The translations under genes were made by a program, and so were the position numbers. Source: Streptomyces justiciae (GTDB lineage: Bacteria; Actinomycetota; Actinomycetes; Streptomycetales; Streptomycetaceae). Taken from it: a stretch of DNA of 64,000 nucleotides. This document shows, in pieces, positions 7,814 through 17,169 of the stretch; the first letter of the stretch is position 1, and every line of letters begins with the position of its first letter. The notes under the pieces were generated by a model. It was not told where the DNA came from. It saw only the letters and a program-made list of their open reading frames with translations, and made no database searches. The stretch is taken from NCBI RefSeq assembly GCF_015163075.1, contig NZ_JADDXU010000008.1:62001-126000 (forward strand), in the 5' to 3' direction.

Positions 7814-9538
7814 ATGTTCGATCACGTCATCAAGGGCGCCACCGTCGTCGATGGCACCGGAGCGCCCGGCTTCGTTGCCGACGTCGGCATTCGTGATGGT
7901 CGTATCGCCGCGATCGGAGCGGACATCACCGGCGAAGCCGTCACCACAGAGGACGCTCACGGCCTCGTCCTCGCCCCCGGATTCGTCGACCCCCACACCC
8001 ACTACGACGCCCAGCTGTTCTGGGACCCGTACGCCACGCCCTCCCTCAACCATGGCGTCACCACCGTCGCCGCCGGCAACTGCGGGTTCACGCTTGCCCC
8101 GTTGAAGCCGGGGGACGCCGACTACACGCGGCGCATGATGTCCAAGGTCGAGGGGATGTCCCTGGTGGCGCTGGAGGAGGGGGCGCCTTGGAGTTGGCAG
8201 TCGTTCGGGGAGTACCTCGATGCCCTTGAGGGGCGGATCGCCGTCAACGCCGGGTTCATGGTGGGGCATTGTGCGCTGCGGCGGTATGTGATGGGGCCGG
8301 ATGCCGTGGGCGGGCAGCCCAGTGACGAGCAGCTCGACGCCATGCTGCGGCTGTTCCATGAGGCCATGGACGCCGGGGCGTGGGGGCTGTCCACCACCCA
8401 GTCGACCACGCACTCCGATGGGGATGGCCAACCGGTCGCCTCCCGGCATGCCTTGCCCGCCGAACTCGTCGCGCTCTCCAAGGCGGTGGGCGAGCACGAG
8501 GGGACGCAGATCGAGGCCATCGTCGCCGGGTGTCTCGACCAGTTCAGCGACGCCGAGATCGAGTTGTTCGTGGAGATGAGCGCGGCGGCCGGGCGGCCGC
8601 TCAATTGGAACGTGCTCACCATCGACGCCACCGTCCCCGAACGTGTCCCGCGCCAGCTGTTCGCCAGTGAGCAGGCGCGCAAGGCCGGTGGGCGGATCGT
8701 CGCCCTCACCATGCCGATCCTCACGCCGATGAACATGTCCCTGGGGACCTTCTGCGCCCTCAACCTCATCCCCGGCTGGGGCCCGATCCTCGGCCTGCCC
8801 GTGCCCGAGCGGATCGAGAAGCTCCGTGACCCGGACGTACGGGCCGGGATGCTGGAGCGCGCCCACTCCAAGGAGGCCGGCGTCTTCCGGCGGCTGGCGA
8901 ACTTCGGGCGGTACGTCATCGGCGACACGTACAGCGAGGCGAACCGTGGGCTCAGCGGACGGGTCGTGCGGGACATCGCGGAGGAGCGGGGGCAGGACCC
9001 GTTCCAGTGTCTCGTCGAGATCTGCGCCGCCGACGACCTGCGTACCGTCCTGTGGCCCATGCCCACCGACAACGACCCCGCCTCCTGGGCGCTGCGCGCC
9101 GAGACCTGGCAGCACGAGGACGTGCTGCTCGGCGGCTCCGACGCGGGGGCGCATCTGGACCGGATGTGCGGGGCGCCGTACACGACCCGGTTCATCGGGG
9201 ACTGTCTGCGCGGGCGGAAACTCGCCACGCTGGAGCAGGCGGTGAAGATGCTGACCGACGACCCGGCGCGGCTCTTCGGGCTGCGCGAGCGGGGGCAGAT
9301 ACGGGAGGGCTGGCATGCCGACCTCGTGCTCTTCGACCCGGAGCGGATCGACGCGGGCACGGCCACCCTGGTGCACGACCTGCCGGGTGACAGCCCGCGG
9401 CTGGACTCCAAGGCGCTCGGGATACGGGCCGTGTGGGTCAACGGGGTCGAGGCGATCCGCGACGACGCGGTGAGCGGGGCGGTGCCCGGGAAGGTGCTGC
9501 GCTCGGGGCGGGACACCCGGACGGTGAGCACCCGGTGA
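7814..9538 (+). CDS. N-acyl-D-amino-acid deacylase family amidohydrolase
   Basis: 574 residues, amidohydrolase superfamily. It has an N-terminal beta-sandwich strand (VIKGATVVDGTG), the metal motif DPHTHYDAQ (H61 and H63), and NHGVTTVAAGNCGFTLAP, typical of D-aminoacylase-like proteins. Later come a GGSDAGAHLD motif with the catalytic Asp and a C-terminal HADLVLFDP strand that returns to the sandwich. The ATG at 7814 has AGGAGG upstream. Its stop overlaps the ALDH start as GTGA. Members cleave amides, carbamates or cyclic ureides, and the true substrate here is unknown. With the first amidohydrolase it gives the operon two hydrolytic steps. Confidence 0.85.
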   Translation: MFDHVIKGATVVDGTGAPGFVADVGIRDGRIAAIGADITGEAVTTEDAHGLVLAPGFVDPHTHYDAQLFWDPYATPSLNHGVTTVAAGNCGFTLAPLKPGDADYTRRMMSKVEGMSLVALEEGAPWSWQSFGEYLDALEGRIAVNAGFMVGHCALRRYVMGPDAVGGQPSDEQLDAMLRLFHEAMDAGAWGLSTTQSTTHSDGDGQPVASRHALPAELVALSKAVGEHEGTQIEAIVAGCLDQFSDAEIELFVEMSAAAGRPLNWNVLTIDATVPERVPRQLFASEQARKAGGRIVALTMPILTPMNMSLGTFCALNLIPGWGPILGLPVPERIEKLRDPDVRAGMLERAHSKEAGVFRRLANFGRYVIGDTYSEANRGLSGRVVRDIAEERGQDPFQCLVEICAADDLRTVLWPMPTDNDPASWALRAETWQHEDVLLGGSDAGAHLDRMCGAPYTTRFIGDCLRGRKLATLEQAVKMLTDDPARLFGLRERGQIREGWHADLVLFDPERIDAGTATLVHDLPGDSPRLDSKALGIRAVWVNGVEAIRDDAVSGAVPGKVLRSGRDTRTVSTR

Positions 9539-11016
9539 AGGAGCGGCTGAGTGAGCGGTCGGGCGAGCGGTCGGGTGAGCGGCTGTTCATCGGGGGCGAG
9601 TGGACCCAGCCGGACGGTGGGCACTACGCCGTGGTCGACCCGGCCACCGAGGAGACCGTCGGGTGGGCGCCGGAGGCCTCGCTGGATCAGGTGCACGCGG
9701 CCTGCGCCGCGGCCCGCGAGGCCTTCGGGTCATGGTCGCGTACGGCGCCCGAGGAGCGGGCGGCGATCCTCGCCCGGGCCGCCGACGTGATCGGCAGCCG
9801 CTTCGTGCCGTACGCCGAACTCGCCCAGGCGGAGACCGGGGCGACGACCGGTACTGCGCGGGCGATGCAGGTCGGGGTCGGGGTCGCCCGGTTCCGGCGG
9901 TACGCGCGCGTGGAGAGCGCCGAGTGGGCGATCCCGCCGCAGATCAACGAGGCCGGGCCGATGGGGAAGGCCGGGGTCATGGGGGCGCTGGCCGTCCGCC
10001 AGCCCGTCGGGGTGGTCACCTGCATCACCTCGTACAACAACCCCTGGGCCAACCCCGCCGGCAAGATCGCCCCCGCCCTCGCGATGGGCAACACCGTCGT
10101 CGTGAAGCCCGCCCCGCAGGACCCCCTGTCCGTCTACCGGATGGCGGAGGCGTTGGAGGCGGCCGGGCTGCCGAGGGGCGTGCTCAGCGTGGTCTCCGGG
10201 CGCTCGGTCGACGTCGGTGAGGCCGCCGTCGACTCGCCCGACGTCGACATGGTGTCCTTCACCGGTTCCACCGCCGTCGGCCAGCGCATCGCCGAGGTGT
10301 GCGGGCGCGGCATGAAACGGCAGCTGATGGAGCTCGGCGGGAAGGGCGCGGCGGTCGTCTTCGACGATGCCGACGTCGCCTCGGCGGTGGCCGGGATCGG
10401 GACGACCTTCTCCTTCTACAGCGGGCAGATCTGCACCGCGCCGACGCGCGTGCTGGCCCAACGGGGCGTGTACGACCGGCTGGTGGAGGGCCTCGCCGGC
10501 TACGCCGGGCGGCTGAAGGTCGGGGACCCGCGCGAACCGGACACGGTGGTCGGACCGGTGATCTCCGACCGGCACCGGGAGCGCGTGGAGTCGTACGTCG
10601 AACTCGGCCGCAAGGAAGGCGCGACGCTCGTCGCGGGCGGCGAACGGCCGCCGTACGAGCGCGGCTTCTACGTGGCCCCCACCCTCCTCGCGGACTGCAC
10701 CAACGCCATGCGCGTTGCCCGCGAGGAGATCTTCGGGCCGGTCGTCTCCGTCATCCCCTTCGACGACGAGGAGGAGGGCATCGCCCTCGCCAACGACTCC
10801 GACTACGGCCTCATCGACTACGTCTGGTCCGGCGACGTCGCCCGCGCCTTCCGGGTGGCCCGGCGGCTGCGGGCGGGCGGGGTCGGCGTGAACACCGTCG
10901 GGCGGAACATGGAGGCGCCGTTCGGGGGGTTCAAGAAGAGCGGGGTGGGCCGGGACGTGGGGTCGTACGCGCTGCACGCCTACAGCGAGGTGCAGGCGAT
11001 CGTCTGGCCGGGGTGA
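9535..11016 (+). CDS. Aldehyde dehydrogenase family protein
   Basis: About 493 residues, a complete NAD(P)-dependent aldehyde dehydrogenase. It has the Rossmann segment TSYNNPWANPAGKIAPALA, FTGSTAVG, the general base in MELGGKGA, the catalytic Cys in SGQICTAPTR, and EEIFGPVVSV. The GTG start at 9535 overlaps the deacylase stop by 4 nt. It is the last gene of the plus-strand run and ends 24 bp before a convergent gene. It would oxidise an aldehyde released by the upstream LLM/SDR/hydrolase steps to an acid. N-terminal residues repeat RSGER, which is probably not functional. Confidence 0.9.
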   Translation: MKERLSERSGERSGERLFIGGEWTQPDGGHYAVVDPATEETVGWAPEASLDQVHAACAAAREAFGSWSRTAPEERAAILARAADVIGSRFVPYAELAQAETGATTGTARAMQVGVGVARFRRYARVESAEWAIPPQINEAGPMGKAGVMGALAVRQPVGVVTCITSYNNPWANPAGKIAPALAMGNTVVVKPAPQDPLSVYRMAEALEAAGLPRGVLSVVSGRSVDVGEAAVDSPDVDMVSFTGSTAVGQRIAEVCGRGMKRQLMELGGKGAAVVFDDADVASAVAGIGTTFSFYSGQICTAPTRVLAQRGVYDRLVEGLAGYAGRLKVGDPREPDTVVGPVISDRHRERVESYVELGRKEGATLVAGGERPPYERGFYVAPTLLADCTNAMRVAREEIFGPVVSVIPFDDEEEGIALANDSDYGLIDYVWSGDVARAFRVARRLRAGGVGVNTVGRNMEAPFGGFKKSGVGRDVGSYALHAYSEVQAIVWPG

Positions 11017-11040
11017 GCGGCCTTCGAGTGGTTTTCCGCC

Positions 11041-12639
11041 CTACGGGAGGCGTATCGACTGCGCGTGGCGGAAGAAGTCCGTGGGGTCCCAGCGGGCCTT
11101 GGCCTGCTGGAGGCGGGCGTAGTTCTCCCGCCAGTACAGGGTGTGCCAGGGCACGCCCGAGGTGTTCCAGGCCGGGTCCGAGAGGTCGGGGTCGGGGTCG
11201 TTGACGTAGCAGCCGCCGGTCAGGTCGTTCGGGACGGGGACGCCGCCCGTGTCCTGGAACGACTCCCGGTACAGGTCCCGGAGCCAGGCGAGGTGCCGGT
11301 CGTCCTCGCGCCGGTCGATCCAGAAGTTCTCGTAGAGGGCGATCAGGGCCGCGTCCCGGTGCGGGATCGCCGTGGCGCCGGGGGCGGTGTCGTTCGTACG
11401 GCCGCCTCCGCCGTTGAGGGAGATCACGGCGTTCGGGTTTGTGTAGTCGGTGCGGGTCAAGTGACGGTACATGACGGCGAGTTGGGCGTCAGTGAAACTC
11501 CCCTTGAGCCACGCCGTCTTCACCGCGCTGCGCAGCGTGTGGTCGTACAGCAGGACCGGGCTGCTGGTGCCGAGCAGCTTCGTCGAGGCCAGCCACGGGA
11601 CGCGGCGGGCGGGGAAGGAGGCGGCGAGGCCGGTCCCGGCGGTGAGGGTAGTGGCGTAGTCGGCGAGCAGCCGGTCGGCGTCCGGGTCCGTGCCGTCGAC
11701 CTGGGTGAACAGGGCCACGCCGCCCGTTGCTCCCTGGCGCATCAGCAGATAGCCGGAGAGGGAGATGAAGGGGGAGGAGGTGGCGCCGTTGTCCACGTGC
11801 CAGGCGCAGAAGTTGCGGACCAGGCGGGCCATCGACGGGGCGTCCAGGCGGCTCCACGGGATCTCCGCCAGGCTGACCAGCACCTCGCGGGGCGGCGCGG
11901 GCAGTTGCAGGCCCGGCGTGGTTCCGGTCGCGTCGGGGGAGCGGAACCAGTAGCGGGTGATGACGCCGAAGCTCCCGCCGCCGCCACCCGCGGTGGCCCA
12001 CCAGAGGTCTCGGTGCGGGTCCGAGGGCGCGCGCGACGCGACGACCGTACGCACCCGCCCCGAGGCGTCGACCACCACCATCTCCACAGCCTCGATGTGA
12101 TCCGCCACCAGCCCGAACCGCCGCGTCAGCGGCCCGAACCCGCCGCCGCTCGCATGCCCGCCGATCCCCACGGTCAGACACGCGCCGCCCGGGATCGTCA
12201 CCCCCCACCCCTTGTACAACGCCTCGTAGACCTGCCCCAGTTGGGCCCCTGCGCCGATGGCGAAGGCGGCGCGGGCGGGGTCGTAGGCGATCCCGTTCAG
12301 CGCGGACGTGTCGATGATGACGTCGGTGTCGGGGTGGTGGACGAAGTCGGCGTAGCAGTGACCGCCGCTGCGCACCGACACACGCTTGCCGGCACGGACG
12401 GCCTCCGTCACCGCCTGGACCACCTGTTCCGTGGAGCCGACGAGGCGGATGGCTTCGGGTGTGGCCGCCCACCGCTTGTTCACGCCGGTGGCGAGCTCCG
12501 CGTACCGGGCGTCACCGGGGCCGACGGTCACGGAAGGCCCTGTGGTGGCCGCGTTCGCGTCGGTCGGGGTGAGGACGCCCTCGGCGACGGCCAGGGCGGA
12601 CACCCCGGTCATCAGGCTGCGTCTGCTGATCTCGGGCAT
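11041..12639 (-). CDS. Exported BBE-type FAD-linked oxidase (bicovalent flavin)
   Basis: 532 residues. The N-terminus SRRSLM plus a hydrophobic stretch ending DANA-ATTG is a twin-arginine signal, so the enzyme is folded with FAD and then exported. The FAD domain has RSGGH (H94) and GACLTVG (C154), the two residues that bind FAD covalently in the berberine-bridge/aclacinomycin-oxidoreductase group. A C-terminal BBE motif holds NYARLQQAKARWDPTDFF. Related enzymes oxidise alcohols or hemiacetals to ketones or lactones. It is the last gene of the seven-gene AfsA operon, 93 bp after the epimerase. A late oxidation of the product outside the membrane is a reasonable guess. Confidence 0.85.
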   Translation of the reverse strand: MPEISRRSLMTGVSALAVAEGVLTPTDANAATTGPSVTVGPGDARYAELATGVNKRWAATPEAIRLVGSTEQVVQAVTEAVRAGKRVSVRSGGHCYADFVHHPDTDVIIDTSALNGIAYDPARAAFAIGAGAQLGQVYEALYKGWGVTIPGGACLTVGIGGHASGGGFGPLTRRFGLVADHIEAVEMVVVDASGRVRTVVASRAPSDPHRDLWWATAGGGGGSFGVITRYWFRSPDATGTTPGLQLPAPPREVLVSLAEIPWSRLDAPSMARLVRNFCAWHVDNGATSSPFISLSGYLLMRQGATGGVALFTQVDGTDPDADRLLADYATTLTAGTGLAASFPARRVPWLASTKLLGTSSPVLLYDHTLRSAVKTAWLKGSFTDAQLAVMYRHLTRTDYTNPNAVISLNGGGGRTNDTAPGATAIPHRDAALIALYENFWIDRREDDRHLAWLRDLYRESFQDTGGVPVPNDLTGGCYVNDPDPDLSDPAWNTSGVPWHTLYWRENYARLQQAKARWDPTDFFRHAQSIRLP

Positions 12640-12732
12640 GGCTGGGTCGGTCTCCTCGCGTGGTGGAAGAAGGGCAGGCCGGGACCGGGGCGGCCGGGGG
12701 ACGTGACCGCCCCGGTCCCGGGGCTCGTGAGG

Positions 12733-13764
12733 TCAGTGGACGGCGTCGCGGTGGGCGCGGTACCAGTCGGCCTGGTCCCGCAGGGTGCGTTCCAACGGGC
12801 GGAACTCCACGCCTAGTTCGTGTTCCGCACGGGCGGAGGTCACGCGGCGGCGGTCCCCCTCCAGCAGGGCCCGCACTCCCTCCCGGGTGGCGGTCGGCGT
12901 GCCACCCCGCAGCCGGCCGCCGGTCTCCAGTACGGCGGCCATGAGCAGCGCCAGCCGGGCCGGGACCTCGCGCGGCGGCGCGACCCCCAGGGCTCGCGCC
13001 GCGATCCGGCAGACCTCGGGGAGCGGGACCCAGTCGCCGGCCACGATGTACCGGCGGGCGTGCTCGCCCTTGGCGGCGGCGCGGACACAGGCGTCCGCGA
13101 CGTCACGGGCGTCCACCACGTGGTTGCCCGCCCGGGGGACGCCGCCGAGGCGGCCCTCGGCCACCGAGGCGAACAGCCGCCCGGCGGAGGTCGGGCCGGC
13201 GTCGCCCGGCCCCCACATCCAGCCGGGGAGCACGATCGGCACCCGTACCCCGCGCTCGGCGCCGAAGGCGCGGACCGCCTCCTCCGAGCGCAGCTTGCTG
13301 GCGTAGTAGCCGTTGGCGCGGGAGCCGCGCCCCTCCGAGGTGTCCTCGTCCGAGGGCCGACCGTCGGGGCGGGTGCCGAGCGTGCCGATGGAGCTGGTGT
13401 GCACGACGACCGGCACCCCGGCCCCGGCCGCCGCGTCGAGCAGTCCGGTGACGGCGTCGACGTTCGTGGCGGTCAGGAGCTTTTCGGAGTGCCCTCCGGG
13501 GGCGTAGTACTCACGGAAGTACGCGGCCGTGTGGATCACCGCCGTATGCCCTGGGAGGGACGGGGCGATGGTGCTCGGATCGCGTACGTCCCCTTGGAGA
13601 ACGGTGAGTTGATCGTGCGCGGGGAGCAGGGCGCTGGCCCGCTCCGGGTCGCGGACCACGGCCGTCACCGCGCTGCCGACGTCGAGCAGCTGTCGTACGA
13701 CATTGCTCCCGAGCAGACCGGTGGCACCGGTGACGAGCACCCGCTGCAACGGCGGATCGGTCAT
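12733..13764 (-). CDS. NAD-dependent epimerase/dehydratase family reductase
   Basis: 343 residues, extended SDR. It has VTGATGLLGSNVVRQLL (NAD(P) motif), a VVHTSSIGTLG strand and GYYASKLRSEE (catalytic YxxxK), then PGWMWGPGD. It resembles the dihydroflavonol-reductase/HopA-like group. Start ATG overlaps the AfsA stop as ATGA, so the two are translationally coupled. In gamma-butyrolactone pathways a reductase acts on the AfsA product (BprA or ScbB). This protein, though of a different SDR subgroup, is the best placed candidate for that step. The reading frame stays open far upstream, but homology starts only at this ATG. Confidence 0.85.
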   Translation of the reverse strand: MTDPPLQRVLVTGATGLLGSNVVRQLLDVGSAVTAVVRDPERASALLPAHDQLTVLQGDVRDPSTIAPSLPGHTAVIHTAAYFREYYAPGGHSEKLLTATNVDAVTGLLDAAAGAGVPVVVHTSSIGTLGTRPDGRPSDEDTSEGRGSRANGYYASKLRSEEAVRAFGAERGVRVPIVLPGWMWGPGDAGPTSAGRLFASVAEGRLGGVPRAGNHVVDARDVADACVRAAAKGEHARRYIVAGDWVPLPEVCRIAARALGVAPPREVPARLALLMAAVLETGGRLRGGTPTATREGVRALLEGDRRRVTSARAEHELGVEFRPLERTLRDQADWYRAHRDAVH

Positions 13765-14798
13765 GTCCACTGCACCACTTCCAGCCGGATCGTCGTCGTC
13801 ACCGCCCCTTCCTGGCGGATGTCGATCACGACGGGTACCGCGAGCGTGCGCAGGTCGTCCTGGCGACGGAACCCCTGGACGGTGGCCCGCAGTTCGGTCA
13901 CCTGGTCCAGTTCCGCGTAGTCGGTGAACTCGGTCTCGATGGCGGAGATGGTCAGCGTCTGCGGGGACAGCCCGTGCAGCTGGGCCACCGCGGCGATCGC
14001 GAGCTGGCGGGCCGCCTCCATCTGGAGATGGCCGGGGACGTGGTCGAGGGGGTGGTCGAACATGTGCGGGTGGCTGGCGTCGAGGACCAGCTGTGCCGAC
14101 ACCCGGGCCTCGCTCGCCACCACCGGAGCGGTGATCACGACGTTGCGGGCCTCGCTGCGGCCCACGGCGGACGGCGCCGCCGGGGTGAAGCGCGGCAGCG
14201 CGAGATCCGTCGCCGCCGTACGGCGCTTCGCCCGCAGGGTGCGGTAGGCGCGCTGGGACACGATCAGCAGGGCGCCGTTGCCGGACATCGCCACCTGGCC
14301 GTCCAGGGCGACGTTCCCGCTGAAGGTGAACCCCTGTATCCGGCCGGCCTTGTTGCGCCGGGGATGGACGGTCATCGTGACGAGGACGTGCGCGGGCGTC
14401 GCCCCGATCCGCAGCTGGGTCAGGCCCACCGTACGGAGGTTGAGGCTGCGGAAGATGAACGCGGAGCCCAGTTCCACGTCCAGGTGCTCGTGGGCCACCA
14501 GGACGCCGGCCTGCCGGACCACCTCGATGAGCAGCGTGTAGTCGTACATCGGCGCGTTCTCGCCGATGAGGTGGCCGCGCGGCAGCTGGGCGGCGACGAG
14601 GAAGGTCTCCTCGCCGATCGCCGCGGAGTCGGTGACGAACACCTCGGCGACGGAGGTGCGGTGCACCAGCGTCCGGGAGACGGTCGCGTCGTAGCGCAGC
14701 CGGGCGGCGGCCTCGGCGGCGGCGTCCGGCACGGCGCCGGCGGCGTCTTCGGTGTTCTCCGTGTCGAGGTCGGTGGGCTGGGTCTCGGGCAGGGTCAT
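13761..14798 (-). CDS. AfsA/ScbA-family gamma-butyrolactone (A-factor type) synthase
   Basis: About 345 residues with two AfsA hotdog repeats. The first carries VHRTSVAEVFVTD, the AAQLPRGH motif and the EVVRQAG helix. The second carries HPHMFDHPLDHVPG followed by MEAARQ, both diagnostic. AfsA enzymes join a beta-ketoacyl thioester to dihydroxyacetone phosphate; the phosphorylated ester then cyclises and is dephosphorylated and reduced to give butyrolactone, butenolide or furan signals. ATG at 14798 has AAAGGAC upstream. It lies between a flavin monooxygenase and an epimerase, with a HAD phosphatase two genes upstream. The first repeat reads PRGHLIGENA where classical members have an aromatic pair, so specificity may differ. 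Confidence 0.88.
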   Translation of the reverse strand: MTLPETQPTDLDTENTEDAAGAVPDAAAEAAARLRYDATVSRTLVHRTSVAEVFVTDSAAIGEETFLVAAQLPRGHLIGENAPMYDYTLLIEVVRQAGVLVAHEHLDVELGSAFIFRSLNLRTVGLTQLRIGATPAHVLVTMTVHPRRNKAGRIQGFTFSGNVALDGQVAMSGNGALLIVSQRAYRTLRAKRRTAATDLALPRFTPAAPSAVGRSEARNVVITAPVVASEARVSAQLVLDASHPHMFDHPLDHVPGHLQMEAARQLAIAAVAQLHGLSPQTLTISAIETEFTDYAELDQVTELRATVQGFRRQDDLRTLAVPVVIDIRQEGAVTTTIRLEVVQWT

Positions 14799-14845
14799 GG
14801 TCGGTGCGGGTCCTTTCCGACATGGAGTGGGTGTCGGTCCACGGT

Positions 14846-16483
14846 TCAGGCCGCCTCGGGGGTGCCGGCCCGCTGCGAGGGCAGCCGGTCGAGGAGTTCG
14901 AGGACGCCCGGGATGCCGGCCCGTGCCCCGACCGTGCCGTCGGGGCGTACGTAGGTCAGCCAGGGCGTGCCGTCCTCCTTGCCGAACCCGGGGCCGGACA
15001 CGCGCGCGGTGTCGCAGCGGGCATCGGCGGCGCCGCCGGCGCGCCCGGCCCCGGAGCTGTCGCCCGCAGGCCTGACCCAGAGCACGTCCGTGATGTCGTC
15101 CACACCGCGCCCCCGCAGCGCGGCCACGGCCCGGACGGCCATGTCGCCGGCGGCCTGGTCCCCGTACGCGAGAACCGTGTGCCGTCCGGCCGTCAGGTAC
15201 TGGTGGAGCGAGTCGGCCTTCGTGCCGTTGAGCGGGACCAGCGGGGTGTCCGGGACGCGGCGCCCCAGTTTCACTCCGCGGGGCACGGCCGCGGCGCCGG
15301 GCAGGTCGGCGACGGCGGGGCTGGCCGAGTGGTCGAGGTCGAGCTGGGCGAGCTGGGGCAGCATCTGCTTCTCCAGCAGGCCCCGCCGGGAGAAGGACTG
15401 CATGGTGGCGTCCCGCATGGCCCGGGCCATGGGGTTGCGCAGCAGCCACATCCGGGTCTGCTGGTCGGCGTTGCGCACCGCCTGCACGGAGGCCGGGCGG
15501 CGCTCCGGCTCATAGCTGTCGAGCAGTTCGGGAGCGGCGCCGCGCAGCACGGAGGCGAGCTTCCAGCCGAGGTCGTAGCCGTCCTGGACCCCGGTGTTGA
15601 GGCCCTGGCCGCCCGCGGGGCTGTGCGCGTGGGCGGCGTCCCCGGCGATGAAGACCGGGCCCGCGCGGAACGCGGGGGCGACCTTGGCGTGCACCTGGAA
15701 CCGGTTGGACCACCAGGTCTCGCGCAGCCGCAGCCCGCCGGGCCCGCGCTCGTCCAGCAGGCCTTGCAGCTCCTCGTCGGACGGCGGCCGGGTGTTCCCG
15801 TCGGCCGCGGTGTCGAAGAAGACCCGGTGCCCGCCGTCCGGCAGGGGTACGAGGACCAGCACGCCCTCGGGGGTGATGTGGTACTGCGCCTCGTCCTCGG
15901 GCGCGGGCCCCTCCAGCCTGCCGTCGCCCAGCAGGAACACCCGGTCGTAGGTGTGCCCCTCGAAGGGGATGGCGACGGCGTCCCGGACCCTGCTGTGGGT
16001 GCCGTCCGCGCCGACCACATAGCGGTACGTCCCGCGCTCCACCCGGCCCTGCACGGTCCGCAGCGCCACCGTGACCTTGTCGCCGGCGACGGTGAGCCCC
16101 ACGGCCTCCGTCTCCCACTCGACCTCGCCGCCCAGCGCGTGCAGCCGCTCGTACAGGGCGGCCTCGGTGACGGGCTGCGGGACGCACAGCGGGTGCCGGA
16201 AGGCGGTGCCGTCGAGGCCGCCGAACCGCATGCCGCCGACCTGCTTCTTCCGTGACCAGTAGGTGGCGCCGGCCAGCGGCAGCGCCGCCTCGACGATCGG
16301 CCCGGCGGCACCGACGCGGCTCAGGCACTCCAGTGCGCCGCTCCACAGCACCAGCGCCTTGGGCGCGCCGCCCGGTCCGTCGCGCCGGTCGACGATCCGG
16401 CAGGGCACGCCGAGCCCCAGCAGGGTGCACGCGGCGGTCAGACCGGTGGGGCCCGCGCCGACGATCAGGATGTCCTCGGTCAT
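14846..16483 (-). CDS. Class A FAD-dependent monooxygenase (PHBH/UbiH type)
   Basis: 545 residues. It has a dinucleotide-binding GAGPTG at 9-14, VGADGTHSRVR, and FIAGDAAHAHSPAGGQGLN with VQDGYDLGWKL, the full class A flavoprotein monooxygenase signature. The C-terminal thioredoxin-like domain is typical of the tailoring branch used on aromatic polyketides and related metabolites. The ATG overlaps the HAD stop (ATGA) and has GAAGGGA upstream; 47 bp separate it from the AfsA gene. It most likely hydroxylates or epoxidises the AfsA-derived product. This is unusual in a butyrolactone locus, where Baeyer-Villiger enzymes or P450s are known but aromatic-type hydroxylases are not typical. Confidence 0.87.
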   Translation of the reverse strand: MTEDILIVGAGPTGLTAACTLLGLGVPCRIVDRRDGPGGAPKALVLWSGALECLSRVGAAGPIVEAALPLAGATYWSRKKQVGGMRFGGLDGTAFRHPLCVPQPVTEAALYERLHALGGEVEWETEAVGLTVAGDKVTVALRTVQGRVERGTYRYVVGADGTHSRVRDAVAIPFEGHTYDRVFLLGDGRLEGPAPEDEAQYHITPEGVLVLVPLPDGGHRVFFDTAADGNTRPPSDEELQGLLDERGPGGLRLRETWWSNRFQVHAKVAPAFRAGPVFIAGDAAHAHSPAGGQGLNTGVQDGYDLGWKLASVLRGAAPELLDSYEPERRPASVQAVRNADQQTRMWLLRNPMARAMRDATMQSFSRRGLLEKQMLPQLAQLDLDHSASPAVADLPGAAAVPRGVKLGRRVPDTPLVPLNGTKADSLHQYLTAGRHTVLAYGDQAAGDMAVRAVAALRGRGVDDITDVLWVRPAGDSSGAGRAGGAADARCDTARVSGPGFGKEDGTPWLTYVRPDGTVGARAGIPGVLELLDRLPSQRAGTPEAA

Positions 16484-17169
16484 GGTGAAGTCCCTTCGGA
16501 ATCCGGTGCGTTGCCTTCCAGGCAGGTCAGCACCTCGCGTACGGCGGTGTCCGTGTCGGTGAACAGCACGGACCGGATGCCGAGTTCGCGGGCGGCGGCG
16601 CAGTTCTCCTCGGTGTCGTCGACGAACAGGCACTGGTGCGCTTCGATGCCGAGCCGCTCCAGCAGAATCCGGTAGATCTTGGGGTCCGGCTTGCGGACGC
16701 CCTCCTTGTGCGAGTCGACGACGACCTCGAAGAGCTCGTCGACGGGGAGCTGGGCGCGCCAGCGCGGCTCCCACTCGCGGACGTTGTTGGTGAGCAGGGC
16801 GAGGCGGCGGCCGTTCGCCCGCAGTTCGCGCAGGAAGTCGACGAAGGGCTGGTTGGGGCGTCGGCCGCGGAACCACAGCTCCCCGAACTCGTGGTCGTCC
16901 AGGACCTTCTCGGACCCGGGCGGGAGTTCGGCGAGGATGCGGTCGGCCATCTGGCGTTCGCTGATCGCGCCGATCTCCAGGGCGGCCATGGGCGTTTCGC
17001 CGTGCTTCTCGGTGGCGGCGAGGAATGCCTCGGCGAGGACGGTGGTGTCGAGGCCGGTCAGGGCGGCGAACTCGCAGAAGGTCTCGGCCAGCGGGTTGGT
17101 GAGGACACCGCCGTAGTCGACGACGACGACTTTTGCGAGGCCGGCCGGGTTGGTGGCTTCGGCGCTCAT
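16480..17169 (-). CDS. HAD-superfamily phosphatase
   Basis: 229 residues. It has a HAD fold with motif I DYGGVL (nucleophile D18; the usual second Asp is Gly, as in some active phosphatases), motif II LLTNN (T127), motif III K160 in RKPDPKIY and motif IV VDDTEEN (D184/D185). A helical cap lies between motifs I and II. It overlaps both neighbours by 4 nt (ATGA at each junction). AfsA-type pathways need removal of the dihydroxyacetone-derived phosphate, and the methylenomycin furan operon pairs AfsA-like MmfL with HAD phosphatase MmfP. This gene fits that role. The phosphatase substrate is inferred from context. Confidence 0.85.
   Translation of the reverse strand: MSAEATNPAGLAKVVVVDYGGVLTNPLAETFCEFAALTGLDTTVLAEAFLAATEKHGETPMAALEIGAISERQMADRILAELPPGSEKVLDDHEFGELWFRGRRPNQPFVDFLRELRANGRRLALLTNNVREWEPRWRAQLPVDELFEVVVDSHKEGVRKPDPKIYRILLERLGIEAHQCLFVDDTEENCAAARELGIRSVLFTDTDTAVREVLTCLEGNAPDSEGTSP

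Noticed and set aside
14799..15449. Longer N-terminal extension of the AfsA gene
   Set aside because: The frame stays open upstream of 14798 but reads as Arg/Pro-rich antisense-like sequence inside the flavin monooxygenase gene. Homology begins at the ATG with a Shine-Dalgarno at 14798.
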